Assembly: GCA_905147135.1 (NCBI GenBank)
Contig: LR990065.1
Span: 186,001 to 250,000 of the forward strand
Length of the DNA stretch: 64,000 bases
Source: Blastobasis lacticolella
Taxonomy: Eukaryota; Arthropoda; Insecta; Lepidoptera; Blastobasidae
Reading direction: 5' to 3'
A program made the position numbers and the translations under genes. This document shows positions 1 through 9,374 of this stretch, piece after piece (positions within the stretch are counted from its first letter, which is position 1; each line of letters begins with the position of its first letter). Below the pieces are notes generated by a model, which worked only from the letters and a program-made list of their open reading frames with translations, was not told where the DNA came from and searched no databases.

Positions 1-63
1 AATGGGCTCCGTTTGGTGGAATACACAAATATTGAACTCTCGACTCCAATCGCTGCCTCCTTT

Positions 64-107
64 TCATCCCTCCTTAATTCTACAGTAGGTAAACTCTACG
101 CACTTAC
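64..107 (-). CDS. Candidate 3' exon of cassette 3 (GKCVEFTYCRIKEG, stop)
   Basis: Same exon type as at 1389-1432, with one residue change (T for I in the loop between the cysteines). The acceptor context CCTCCCACAAG and the TGA stop are intact. The 3' UTR and poly(A) signal lie outside the window. The same dual splice-site caveat applies. Confidence 0.4.
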
Positions 108-500
108 CTTGTGGGAGGAATTATGTAAACAAATAGAAAAATATGTAAGTCTCGGGCCGTAATAAAATTATACTCTAGGTACTAAGTCCTACGTGTGTGC
201 GTTTAAAAGTTCAGTTCGGAGCATCGCGACAGTGACGCTCAAAACTCACGCTCATGCTCGTGCGTGACAACTAGTGCCCGTGTCTCCGGCATAGACTTCC
301 TCTCACTATTGAATTTGGAATCCTAGAAACACACATATGCGCGTTCATACAAAGGTTGTGTAGAATAGGTAAGTAGGTCTCTACCTTAATTTAGGCGGCG
401 AATTTCATATGCAATATAATGTGTCGATAAAATTAAGTACGAAAGTACTTAACTACTATTGCTCTATAAAATGTAGGAACTGTAATTTCTTTAGACTTAC

Positions 501-521
501 CAAAGGGATCAAAAAGTAAAC
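501..521 (-). CDS. Microexon C, 21 nt (GLLFDPF)
   Basis: A 21-nt exon between a TTTTTACAG acceptor and a GTAAGTC donor, phase 1-1, reading GLLFDPF. Its counterpart in copy 2, microexon F (23545-23565), reads DLSYDPY: five of 21 bases differ and every changed codon changes the amino acid, while about 100 nt of neighbouring intron differ by only a few bases. Confidence 0.6.
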
Positions 522-1208
522 CTGTAAAAAGGAAAAAATGTATAAGTGCCTCAGTTACCTATAGTGAGAAATAAGTCACAAGCTTGGGTAGACTATGCAA
601 GTATGCAGAGGTAAAAACTTAAGCACGGCAGGACCGTTTTAGGTATTAATTTGAAATGTATGTGCCTAGCGTTGGTAGGTAGGTAGATATAATAGTCGGA
701 CAAAACTGCCCTACCCCTTCCTTCCCCTACCCCTACTCAAAGGTCGTCCGCTGGAGAAGTAAGAGACTAGTTACAGTCTCGGGAGCCAATCAGCACCTCG
801 TGACGATATGATCATAGGCGTAGGCAGAGGGGTGGCCGGGTGGGCCGTGCCCACCCCAGAAAGGCCTGGTGCCCACCCAAGGATGTATGTACCGTATGTA
901 CATGTGTATATAAAAAACGTAATACAAACATAATTTAAATTAAATGCAACCTAAGAATCCTCAGGGGCCGGACCCCACCTGGAAAATAGCCCAAGATACG
1001 CTAATGGATATGATAGTATGAAGTTTGCCGAGGTTTATACAAAGTTTAGAGATATGACGACTAGTCAGCCCGAACAGCTGACTCATCGGTTATTCTCTTT
1101 ACCTATACTCATGGGTAAAATCAAATCAGTTTATTTCTTTGCAATCCTTTCGCTATCAGTAAACTATCTTTACAATTGTGTCAAGATATTTTGTCTGGAA
1201 ATTGCGAT

Positions 1209-1214
1209 TTTATT
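1209..1214 (-). terminator. Poly(A) signal of cassette 2
   Basis: AATAAA on the minus strand in the context GCAATAAAATCGC, about 180 nt past the stop codon of the 3' exon at 1389-1432. It is conserved at the same place behind the cassettes at 24364-24407 (near 24183) and 27310-27353 (near 25278, after a transposon insertion). Confidence 0.5.
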
Positions 1215-1388
1215 GCAATGCTTGTCAAATTCCATTTTAAAACAGGCAGCTGTAGGTACTCGATAGAAAACAGAATTTGTGCCGATTAAACTACCGCCTA
1301 ACCTTTGAAATGATGCCGATACTTTTTTGCTGCAGTTTTTGGTTTGGCTTTGAAGTACAGGTCGAAGCAAGAAGAAATGGGCTCCTTT

Positions 1389-1432
1389 TCATTCCTCCTT
1401 AATTCTACAGTAGATAAACTCTACGCACTTAC
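1389..1432 (-). CDS. Candidate 3' exon of cassette 2 (GKCVEFIYCRIKEE, stop)
   Basis: After a TCCTTCCACAAG acceptor in phase 1 the frame reads GKCVEFIYCRIKEE then TGA. Two cysteines five residues apart would allow a small disulfide loop. A poly(A) signal lies about 180 nt downstream (1209-1214). Caveat: the same junction CACAAG/GTAAGTGCG is also a perfect 5' splice site, so an alternative is an upstream exon that ends here. I prefer the 3'-exon reading because phase, stop codon and poly(A) signal agree and because no conserved acceptor is visible upstream for the alternative. Confidence 0.4.
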
Positions 1433-1831
1433 CTTGTGGAAGGAATCATGTAAGCAAATAGAAGACTATGCAAGTTTTGGGCCCTAATAAAATTACACTT
1501 AAGGTACTAAGTCCTACGTGTGTGCGTTTAAAAGTTCTGTTCGGAGCATCGCGATAGTGACGCTCAAAACTCACGCTCATGCTTGTGCGTGTCAACTCGC
1601 GATTGTGTCTCCGGCATTGACTTCCTCTCACTATTGAATTTGTAATTCTAGAAACACACTTGTGCGAGTTATCACAAAGGTTGTGTAGGATAGGTAAGTA
1701 GGTATCTACCTTAATTTAAGCGGCGAATTTCAAATTCAAAAATAATGTTGTCGATAAAATTAAGTACGTAGGTACTTACTTAACTACCATTATTTTATAA
1801 AATGTAGGAACTGTAATCTTTTTAGACTTAC

Positions 1832-1849
1832 CATCCGTGTTTGGGATAC
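1832..1849 (-). CDS. Microexon B, 18 nt (GIPNTD)
   Basis: The 18-nt exon GTATCCCAAACACGGATG lies between a TTTTTACAG acceptor and a GTAAGTC donor. It is phase 1-1 and reads GIPNTD with the carried-over G. Its counterpart in copy 2 (24803-24820) differs at one base and reads GVPNTD. Downstream in the same cassette is the 3' exon at 1389-1432. Confidence 0.6.
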
Positions 1850-2650
1850 CTGTAAAAATTAAATAATGTATAAGTGCCTAAGTTACCTATAGTGAGAAAT
1901 AAGTCACAAGTTTGTGTAGACTATGTTAGTATGCAGAGGTAAAAACTTGAGCACGGCAGCACTGTTTTTGGTATTAATTTGAAATGTATGTGCCTAGCCT
2001 TGGTAGGTAGGTAGATATTATAGTTTGAATAAACCTGGCCTATTTCTGCCCCTGCCCTATCCTTTCCTTCTCCTACCCCTACTCAAAGGTCGTCCGCTGG
2101 AGAAGTCAGAGACTAGTTACAGTCTCGGGAGCCAATTGGCACCTCGTGAAGATATGATTGTGTGGGCTGATATGTGCTTTAATAAATAAGTTTGCTGAGG
2201 TTTATAACAATTATTAGAGATGTACCGACTAGTCGGCCAAAACAACCGACTAATCGGTTATTTTCTTTACCCATATTCATGAAGGGGTATAATGAAATCA
2301 ATTCATTTCATTGCAATCCTTTCTTTAACTATTTCACTTGCTTTTTATTTATTGAGGTGCCTTGAGGCTGTTAACAGAGGACTGCGCAGAGATTGCGTCT
2401 CTAAATTGCGATTTTTTTGCAATAAATGTTTTGTTATATTGTGTACAAAAAACTGTTAAATAAATAAATAAATAAATAATAGAATGACGAATATTATTTT
2501 AAAACAGGCAGCTGTAGGTACTCGATAGAAAACAGAACTTGTGCCGATTAAGCTACCGCCTAACCTTTGAAATGACGCCGATTTTTTTGTGCTGCAGTTT
2601 TTGGTTTGGCTTTGAAGTACAGGTCGAAGCAAGAAGAAACGGGCTCCTTT

Positions 2651-2694
2651 TCATCCCTCCTTAATTCTACAGTAGATAAACTATACGCACTTAC
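2651..2694 (-). pseudogene. Candidate 3' exon of cassette 1, with premature stop
   Basis: This is homologous to the 44-nt 3' exon of the other cassettes but the fifth codon is TAG where the others have GAG, so the tail would read GKCV and stop before the second cysteine. Its 3' region also lacks the AATAAA found in the sister units (a run of T stands there near 2411-2418) and carries a short inserted TAAATAAATAAA tail around 2455-2480. This cassette probably cannot make the two-cysteine tail. Confidence 0.5.
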
Positions 2695-3101
2695 CTTGTG
2701 GGAGGAATTATGTAAGCAAATAGAAGACTATGCAAGTCTCGGGCCCTAATAAAATTACACATAAAGTACTAAGTCCTACGTGTGTGCGTTTAAAAGTTCT
2801 GTTCGGAGCATCGCGATAGTGACTCTGAAAACTCACGCTCAAGCTCGTGCGTGTCAACTCGCGATTGTGTCTCCGGCATTGACTTTCTCTCACTATTGAA
2901 TTTGGAATTCTAGAAAAACACTTATGCGCGTTTATAAAAAGGTTGTGTAGGATAAGTAAGTAGGTCTCTACCTTAATTTAGGCGGCGAATTTCAAAGGCA
3001 AAAATAATGTTGTCGATAAAATTAAGTACGAAGGTACTAACTACTATTATTAACTACTATTGTTCTATAAAATGTAGGAACAGTAATCTCGTTAGACTTA
3101 C

Positions 3102-3128
3102 CTTCGGTTGGGTTAGGTAAATCACCAC
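3102..3128 (-). CDS. Microexon A, 27 nt (GGDLPNPTE)
   Basis: This 27-nt exon lies between a GTTTAACAG acceptor and a GTAAGTC donor on the minus strand. With the G carried over from the previous exon it reads GGDLPNPTE and leaves in phase 1, so it can be included or skipped without changing frame. It occupies the position that in copy 2 holds microexon D (18 nt, GVFNKY). Flanking intron sequence is similar between the two copies but the exon is unrelated in sequence and length, which points to rapid exon turnover. Confidence 0.6.
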
Positions 3129-3304
3129 CTGTTAAACATGTAAAAATGTATAAGTGCCTAAGTGCCTCGTGAAGATATGATTGTGTGGGCTGATATGTGC
3201 TTTATTAAATAAGTTTGCTGAGGTTTATAACAATTATTAGAGATGTACCGACTAGTCGGCCAAAACAGCCGACTAATCGGTTATTTTCTTTACCTATATT
3301 CATG

Positions 3305-3868
3305 AATAATAAATAAATAAATTTATTTATTCTAATAAAATTAATCAGAAATTACAAGTTAGTTAAAAATTACAACATACCTACTTATAGTAAATGGGTA
3401 CAAATAAAATAAAGGCTACGTATTTGCAACTCTTGCACAAATAATAATACGTACTTAATTCTAGTTATTGATAGTTTTGACACTTAAACTAAGTATATAA
3501 TTTACTTGTATCTTAGGCATCCAGGTTAGTAGGTCTTAATATATAGGTTAATTCTTACATGTATTTTGTGTAACAATAAAGTGGTTAAATTGTATGAATA
3601 GGGTACAGTAGGATAAGTTTGAAGTACTAAAACTTACGTACTATGTTTATAGTTAACCAACAACCTCCAGAATTTTCTCTGTCTCCTTGTAGGACTTACC
3701 TTTTAACCAATATATGATAGTTAATTTGCAATTAAATTTATTCATAAGGTGGATACTTAGGTTGCGATTTAATTTGTTATAAAGATATGTGCCAAGGAAA
3801 CAGAAAAACCTGTGGGAGTGCTGTGTGCGAAATAATTCATAGTTGCACACCATGTCCGCACCTTTAGT
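3305..3868 (-). pseudogene. 5'-truncated non-LTR retrotransposon fragment
   Basis: Minus-strand 3' end of an APE-type non-LTR element, inserted in the intron of peptide gene copy 1. The surviving 66-codon frame (3653-3853) has the C-terminal signature of these polyproteins (FFCFLGTYLYNKLNRN followed by a lysine-rich tail). The 3' end is a TAAA-type repeat at 3305-3335. Copy 2 lacks it, so it came after the segmental duplication or was lost there. Confidence 0.7.
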
Positions 3869-4027
3869 GAGAAATTATTTTGAATTGTATATACGTAGCG
3901 TTGGTAGGTAGGTAGGTGTAAAAGCCTGAATAAACCTGGCCTACTTCTGCCTTAACTTTGCCGTACCTCTTCCTTCCTTACCTCTACTCAATGCCTACCC
4001 CACCACTACTCTTTTATCGTTACTAAC

Positions 4028-4061
4028 CTGATTGTGCTGAGGCCAAAGCACACAGCAGCAC
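4028..4061 (-). CDS. Secreted-peptide gene copy 1, exon 2 (signal peptide, second half)
   Basis: This 34-nt exon follows a strong acceptor (a run of T then CAG) and ends at a GTTAGT donor; copy 2 has the better GTAAGT. It encodes VLLCALASAQS plus one base, so it exits in phase 1. Both the reading frame and the hydrophobicity run across the junction with exon 1, which would be unlikely by chance and is seen in both copies. All six downstream microexons enter and leave in phase 1, matching this exit. The next sequence downstream in copy 1 is interrupted by a non-LTR fragment (3305-3868) before the first microexon. Confidence 0.7.
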
Positions 4062-4084
4062 CTGAAAAAAATTGCTTTATTTAA

Positions 4085-4322
4085 AAGAAATAAAATAAAG
4101 AAGCAACATCGCCATAGCAAGTAACCTATACTTAGATTTTTTTATGCTACGCAGTGACAAACGAGCAAACAGCCCACCTGATGGTAAGTGGTAGATAACT
4201 GTACCTATCGATACATGCATTTAGTCACTGAGAACTAAAATGAAATGCCTCATGCCTGTAATTGCGTCGGCGTCGGCTATCTTTCAAACCGGAACACAAC
4301 AATAAATATAAGGAATAAAATA
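4085..4322. repeat. Lepidopteran interspersed repeat in the intron
   Basis: The stretch with the phrase ACGAGCAAACAGCCCACCTG, ending near AACCGGAACACAACAAT, is shared with 28027-28243 in copy 2. The wording is typical of a widespread lepidopteran interspersed repeat, class uncertain. In copy 2 it is interrupted right after the CCGGAACACAACAAT end by an insertion of about 3.1 kb. Confidence 0.5.
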
Positions 4323-4324
4323 TA

Positions 4325-4765
4325 CTTTCAAAAATTTGATCTGACCATATTGGATCTTGGTTACACGTTCAGATCGCCTTTAAGTGCAGGTTTTCTCAAG
4401 ATGTTTTCCTTACCGTAAGAGCATCGGTTAGTTGTCATCTGATCAACTAATGTACATAACTCGGAATAACCCAACTGACAAAAAACCGAATAACTCCCGA
4501 CCAAGTTTACATATACTCAAATATTTTCTAAACTACTGAACTAATTTTAATAATACGAGTATGAAGCTAATAATCATCTCGATTAAACTATCGGTCTATC
4601 TGTTCGGGAACTACGATGCCACCTACAGACATACAGATACACACGTGAAACTTGTAACACCCCCCTTTTTTATGACGGAGTTAAAAATATTGATACATGC
4701 CTGCACTGATGATTGAACTCGGTACCTCTCGCTCACAAGTCGGACCCGGCAGCCAATAGACCTCC
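4325..4765 (-). mobile_element. tRNA-derived SINE (antisense), in intron 1
   Basis: Read on the minus strand it starts with a tRNA-like head (B box GGTACCGAGTTCAATC near 4713-4730) and runs into the common lepidopteran SINE body containing the complement of GATGTTTTCCTTACCGTAAG. The same insertion is present at 31385-31832 in copy 2, so it predates the duplication. Confidence 0.6.
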
Positions 4766-4819
4766 GATATTCTTGTTATCCATTGCAAATTAATGATATG
4801 TAATTAATAAAACACTCAC

Positions 4820-4849
4820 CACAAAGAAGAACGCCAGGTAGAACTTCAT
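4820..4849 (-). CDS. Secreted-peptide gene copy 1, exon 1 (signal peptide, first half)
   Basis: The exon encodes MKFYLAFFFV, a basic N-terminus followed by a hydrophobic run, the start of a signal peptide. It ends in phase 0 at a GTGAGTG donor. Spliced to exon 2 at 4028-4061 it continues as VLLCALASAQS, giving a textbook 21-residue signal peptide with a probable cleavage after ASA or AQS. The intron of about 760 nt contains an antisense SINE. The same exon, with a stronger GTAAGTG donor, is at 31883-31912. The start is fixed by the TATA box upstream and the lack of any earlier in-frame ATG in the short 5' UTR. I do not recognise the peptide family; a short immune-type or neuropeptide-like secreted peptide fits by size only. 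Confidence 0.7.
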
Positions 4850-5040
4850 GATTGTTAGTTATTAGAAACTCGAAGTGAGTACTAAAATTAAATGTTTCAA
4901 CAGAATCTACTAGCATTTATACTGGAAGTTAACAATAGGAGCAATATCGACAAGATAAACAATATAATTTTCTCTGGTCGAACCCAAAAATCAACAAGTA
5001 TTACAAAAGAATATCTGTATGATGATGAAATTAATAATAT
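4850..5040 (-). promoter_or_regulatory. Promoter and 5' UTR of peptide gene copy 1
   Basis: Read on the minus strand, a TATAAAT box lies at 4915-4921, about 66-70 nt upstream of the start codon at 4847-4849. That leaves room for a transcription start 25-30 nt downstream of the box and a 5' UTR of about 40 nt. An AGATAA (GATA-factor type) motif lies farther upstream near 4963. The same sequence is upstream of copy 2 and, more diverged and inverted, at 16985-17180. The box is an observation; the start site and regulators are inferred. Confidence 0.55.
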
Positions 5041-5370
5041 AACTTTATTTATTTTCTTTACACCGAGTAGTCATGTAGTGGGTGTTATGCAGACATTTTG
5101 AGTAATACAAATTTAGATTATTTAACACAAAACTTTGTGTAAAGACTGGCGCCTGCTATAGGTTGTACACAATCTGTACTACAGGACACCAGGTCTTCAC
5201 CCCTAGTTTACATAGCACATTGTTTTTATTATATATCAACAATAAATTTAACATATGATATGGAAAACAGAAAAAAATATATATACAAACCTTAAAAATA
5301 AATCGAAAATAATAAAGCCTCACTATCTCCATAAAATCTTGCATTTCGATGCCGATTTTCAATAATGACT

Positions 5371-6357
5371 AAAAAAAAAAAAGCGGTTTATTGGTATAAC
5401 TATTATTACACATGCATAACATCTGCCGTGTACAAATAAGGTATAAAAAAAAATTATTATAAAATCATAAAAAGTTGATAAACTTCGCTTTCTTCTATGT
5501 CAATAGGTGTTCCATAAGTTTTTGTTTTATTTGGTAATTACTGTATTGTTTTAGCTTTAGATTGGTATTCAACATATTATATATCCTGGGAGCAAGAAAA
5601 GTATAAGACCTTTGAGCAAAGCTGGTTTTATAAAAGGGAACAACACAGCGATCAGGTCTATTATCCAAAGCGGGCAAAAAGGGAATTTCTTTGGTGTGAA
5701 ATCTGCGTATGATTTGGAAAATAAACAACTTACGCACATTCATAACTTTGGTCCTTCTATATAGTTGAGAGGTCGGAAAGCGAAATGGTAGTGTCAGAAG
5801 TACTTTTAATACGCCTCTTTGGGCTCTTTCAAGTCGTATAAGATGTGACTGCACAGCACCTCCCCAGACCGAGATACAATAGGTAATGAAAGATTCCCCA
5901 AGGGCTTTATATATTCTTATAAGTAAAGTGTTGTGTGCTACTGATCTTTAGTTTTTGAAAACAATCATTAACTTTCTGATACGTCCAGATGTTAGAGAAA
6001 TGTGTGATTCCCATGTCAAGTGTTCGTCGATCATCACTCCCAGGTACCTAACTGTTTTTTCCCGATTTAAAGTTGGACAATTGCAGGCTACTCGGGCACT
6101 GTGACTTTGATTGCATGCACAGGGCGAATGGTTCTTTGGGGTTACCAGCGCTGGTTATGCTAAAGCACAAGTATTTGGTTTTAGAGACATTGAGCGACAA
6201 CAGATTATTTTCGAGCCAGGCAGACACTTGCGACAGACCACATTCAGCATTATTTCGAGCATTTTCCAAAGCAGAACCGTGAAAAATGAGTGCAGTGTCA
6301 TCTGCAAACATAAACGTGTCACAATTTTTCAGTGCCATTTTACAGAGGTCATTTAAG
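5371..6357 (-). pseudogene. Non-LTR element 'B', 3' half (RT palm end, C-terminal domain)
   Basis: This is the downstream half of the polyprotein whose upstream half is at 12459-14435. The frame resumes at 6357 as YLNDLCKMALKNCDTFMFADD, with the FADD catalytic motif of reverse transcriptase, then continues with the thumb. A second frame at 5495-5854 encodes the C-terminal domain (LERAQRGVLKVLLTLPFRFP, later SYTFLAPRIYNML). The two frames are separated by frameshifts. An AATAAA lies near the 3' end (5385-5390 complement). Joining 6357 to 12459 across the LTR element restores the sequence LVYLND expected at this place, so the halves belong to one copy. Confidence 0.85.
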
Positions 6358-6361
6358 TATA

Positions 6362-6719
6362 TGACGGCGCATCGAGTTATTGGTCGTGATAAGATGTCTA
6401 TCGGTTAGATACTCTTTAGCTGGTCCTTGTTTGTTTGTTTGGTCGGTGGTTAGTTAACAATGGCAGCGCGCGCACGCATTATTGTGCGCTGTAATGTTCT
6501 TGTTTTGATTAACACCAGAAATCAAGCACCCACAAGGAATTGCTATATAAGTCACGAATACCAATACCATAGCCTTTAAACTAACAACGTTGTAAGTTTG
6601 TGTCGTGGTGGACCGCGGGCCCTCATGCGCCGCGCTGGAAAAGTCGGCCCTGATGTTAAAATGATGATGATATATCAAATAATAATGATGTCGGCTATCT
6701 AGACTCTAGGGCGCCGATA
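6362..6719 (+). repeat. 5' LTR (358 bp)
   Basis: It matches 12000-12454 across its length apart from a 96-bp insertion in the 3' copy. I count about nine base differences in the shared 358 bp, so the insertion is not very recent. Starts TGACGGCGC and ends GCGCCGATA. Confidence 0.85.
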
Positions 6720-7081
6720 TCAGAAGTGGGATCCAACACGACGCCCACTTTAGGAGATGAAATCTGAATATGATAATCACACCAAGGTGAGGTCGTTCCT
6801 ATGGAAGATAAGTCTTACCAACAGACAACTGGTTTCCACTGGACGTCTGATTCCTGTCTTATTCGATGTATACGAGTCCCGCTACAATAAAACAGAGAGC
6901 AAATCATGTTGTTGTCAAATGGCTCATGCCTACAAGGAAGAGAAGAAGAGAAAGCAATGTGAGGTTCCCCTCATTGTGATCACATCGTGTAAGAGATCAA
7001 CAAAACAAAGTATAAGGTTTGAGGTAACTATGGTATTCAGGTCCAGTGTCAAATGCTATTTTATTATATTGTCCCATATCA

Positions 7082-7249
7082 ACAGTTTAATTGGTCCCAT
7101 TTTTATAAATCCTGCCGTACAGGTACAGAGCCTACCATCATAAATTGTGCTCCTTTTGAATGTGCTCCCAAACCATTCAATATACCCAGTCATGGTACCT
7201 ATATTGATTTGAATATTTCAGTAAATATCCAAGAGAATTTTATACATTG
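7082..7249 (+). other. Exon-like stretch weakly resembling an ML/GM2-activator domain
   Basis: After a pyrimidine-rich stretch ending CATATCAACAG the frame reads FNWSHFYKSCRTGTEP, and later PKPFNIPS and YIDLNISV. The spacing of a tryptophan, a cysteine, a G-x-x-P, a P-x-P and an alternating hydrophobic strand recalls the first strands of ML/GM2-activator lipid-binding proteins. A GTAAAT donor follows near 7220; without it a TGA follows at 7247-7249. The resemblance is from memory of the family pattern only and may be chance. Confidence 0.2.
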
Positions 7250-8164
7250 AATTTAATTTCATAATAGCAGAATGATGTAATAAGTTGAAGATTAAGATGT
7301 AATAACCTACCTATTGATTGTTGGGATAGGCCCTGTCAGAGCCGAATAGTATAATTAAGTTCCTAAGAGGCTATGCCAATGGATTTGGGTTGGATTCCCA
7401 TCGTTCCCATGTTGGAACGGTTTGAAGAGACTGATTTGAAATTTTGTTGTACGGGTTGTTATTTATGTTTTTATTCAATTTTTTATTTGGAATATGTGTG
7501 GTGTATGTATGCAGATACTATAATGTAATACTGATTTACATAGTTAGTCATGATAACATGTAACTTCATGTTTCAAGTTTTCTTGTCATTAAGTAACCTA
7601 TGGAATAAATAAGCAATTCTAATTCTTAGATTGCCATGGAGCTTATTTCTATTCCAAATGAAACTCTCTTGGAGTGTCAATACCATGGCACCCATAGCTA
7701 TTTGTGCAGAGCTTAATACAAACAATTGATATTGTAGCAGCAAGTAAATTATTTACAAAAAAATTATGATGAAGTTTCAAATTGAATTTAATTGCAGGTG
7801 CATACCTACCTATATTGAATTTAAGTACTGATTTGAACTATTTGGGATGTACTTGCCTACTTACACTCTTTAATATTATGTTGCTGGTATTATCATAAAT
7901 CCATAATGATGTTGTTACCGCTGTGTCAGTTAAATTGTGACCCTGCTGCTGCGCGGATTCTCCCTGCCTAAGTGGTCGATAGTAGTCTTTGTTGGAAACA
8001 GAAAGTTGTTTTGTATCACCACACCATGTTTAGCCTTATTGGAGGCATACAAACATTGAATTGGATGTAGGAGCATAATGGTACAGTGTGAAAGAATTAT
8101 TTAATGCTTTTGTGCATCTCTATCAACATTTTGTCAAGAGCCTTAAGATATTTAGGTTTTTGAG

Positions 8165-8614
8165 ATGGAGCAGGTGGACGATGATGATTTGGATGTTTTT
8201 ACACTAAAGGTGAAGGCTCACTATTTCAAGTTTTAAATAGATCTACTTAGGTTTAGATAATTATTTGTGTAGTGTATTCTGAATGGAATTTCATGCTAAT
8301 AATAAAATATTTATTGAGCAAGTACTTAGTCATACACAATTGATCAAGCTGTAGGTAAAGTAGGTGGCAGCCTGTGCTGCAGGCAGCCACCAGCTAGCGG
8401 AAATAATGTTCATTTTGCCAAACAGTACTTTTGAAGAGAACATTGGACTTACAAGCTAATAGCATTCTATAGCATTATTTTATACTAATGTATGCGTATT
8501 GTGTATTGCATTGTGTTATGTATTTGGTAAAACGTAGGATAGCAGGTAACTAATTTGGAGGACGAATTGGGCACTCAACAGTTTCATAGGAGAGGTTCTG
8601 GAGCCAGTTTGTGA
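8165..8614 (+). CDS. Possible two-exon reading frame of 37 residues, unknown
   Basis: Exon 1 (8165-8209) encodes MEQVDDDDLDVFTLK and ends in phase 0 at a GTGAAG donor. Exon 2 (8546-8614) follows GATAGCAG and reads VTNLEDELGTQQFH, then RRGSGASL and a stop. Against it: the acceptor has no pyrimidine tract, the product is short, and it lies inside an LTR element. It could be the relic of a captured gene or coincidence. Confidence 0.2.
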
Positions 8615-8869
8615 CACTTGCTTTGGCCAGTTTGTTACACATGATAATATATTATTGATGATGACGAAGATACTGATCATGATTTATTAGAAACCGGTCG
8701 CAAGTATATTTTGATGATAGTGGAACTTGTGAAAAATAATTATGTTTTAATTGATCATGCTAAGGCTGTAGTAGATACTTACTTTGTGTGACTTAATTTT
8801 AAAATATTACCCAATCTTATAAATGAAATGCTATAAAAGAAAGTCTTAATTTTACATGCTTATCTTTAA

Positions 8870-9090
8870 CGCACACTCATGCAGTGCGCCGCGCAAAACT
8901 TGTTACACGCCGAGCAATTTGTATGCAAGTACATTGACATGTGGCGATATGTACCACTGTGCAGCGCGCCGCGCGGCGCACTGCATGATGGGGCAACACC
9001 CGCAATTCAAGCCCGAAATGTCAGTTCTGTATGAATTTTGTCCACGTTTTTCAATTTAGCCCCATCGTGCAGCGTGCGGCGCGATGTCAG
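8870..9090. repeat. GC-rich nested inverted repeats
   Basis: CATGCAGTGCGCCGCGC (near 8879) pairs perfectly with GCGCGGCGCACTGCATG (near 8969). The right arm in turn pairs imperfectly with a third arm near 9059-9086 (CCCCATCGTGCAGCGTGCGG). It stands out from the AT-rich neighbourhood and may be ends of a small TIR element. Confidence 0.5.
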
Positions 9091-9374
9091 CAGATGTCAA
9101 CATGAAACGTCACATCTGACTGTTTCTTTTTACCAACAGTTCGAATCTTTCCTCCTTATGTGACACAGTTCACACACATATATCTGTCTACTTTTTTTAG
9201 TACAGATACAACGCGTGTGAATGAAATAGGAAACCGACCTTGTCAAAGAAAGTTTGACCGATGAGCCCCTCCCCTTTTTCTGATTTTTTAATATTATCGT
9301 AGTTATTTCGCTTTCGTGATCCTGTCGTCATTCTCTTCTCAGTTCATCCCGAAATATAAATAAGGCATGTTTGG

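Larger units (their letters stand above)
1..3300 (-). repeat. Tandem cassettes of about 1.26 kb (three units in copy 1)
   Basis: Units start near 1, 1378 and 2640, each with the same landmarks in minus orientation: a microexon between a TTTTTACAG or TTTAACAG acceptor and a GTAAGTC donor, an intron of about 400 nt, a CACAAG / GTAAGTGCG junction opening the candidate 3' exon, and a 3' tail with a poly(A) signal in most units. Two and a half further units occur at 23313-25350 and 27213-27800. The third unit is partly rearranged near 3150-3300. An ORF of about 61 codons recurs between microexon and 3' exon, but I read it as intron. Confidence 0.85.
1..5285. repeat. Segmental duplication, copy 1 (partner 23310-32402)
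   Basis: This block and 23310-32402 carry the same ordered series of landmarks: about 1.26-kb cassettes with microexons, signal-peptide exon 2, a lepidopteran interspersed repeat, an antisense SINE, signal-peptide exon 1 and its promoter. Order and orientation agree, so this is one duplicated locus. Similarity ends near 5282 and 32402, after a shared A/T run. Copy 1 has a private non-LTR insertion at 3305-3868; copy 2 has private insertions at 25352-27212 and about 28243-31370. The block probably continues past the left edge of the window. Confidence 0.85.

Noticed and set aside
1170..1370. 66-codon minus-strand frame (MLRPVLQSQTKN and on), also at 24145-24345
   Set aside because: Falls in the 3' UTR of the cassettes and overlaps the poly(A) signal; no independent support.
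1446..1631. 61-codon minus-strand frame conserved in four cassettes (MRGSQCRRHNREL and on)
   Set aside because: It lies between the microexon and the 3' exon, has no signal peptide or promoter, and its conservation is explained by recent tandem duplication.
6757..7143. 128-codon frame directly after the 5' LTR, as a gag candidate
   Set aside because: No zinc knuckle or capsid-like pattern, and composition is unlike gag.
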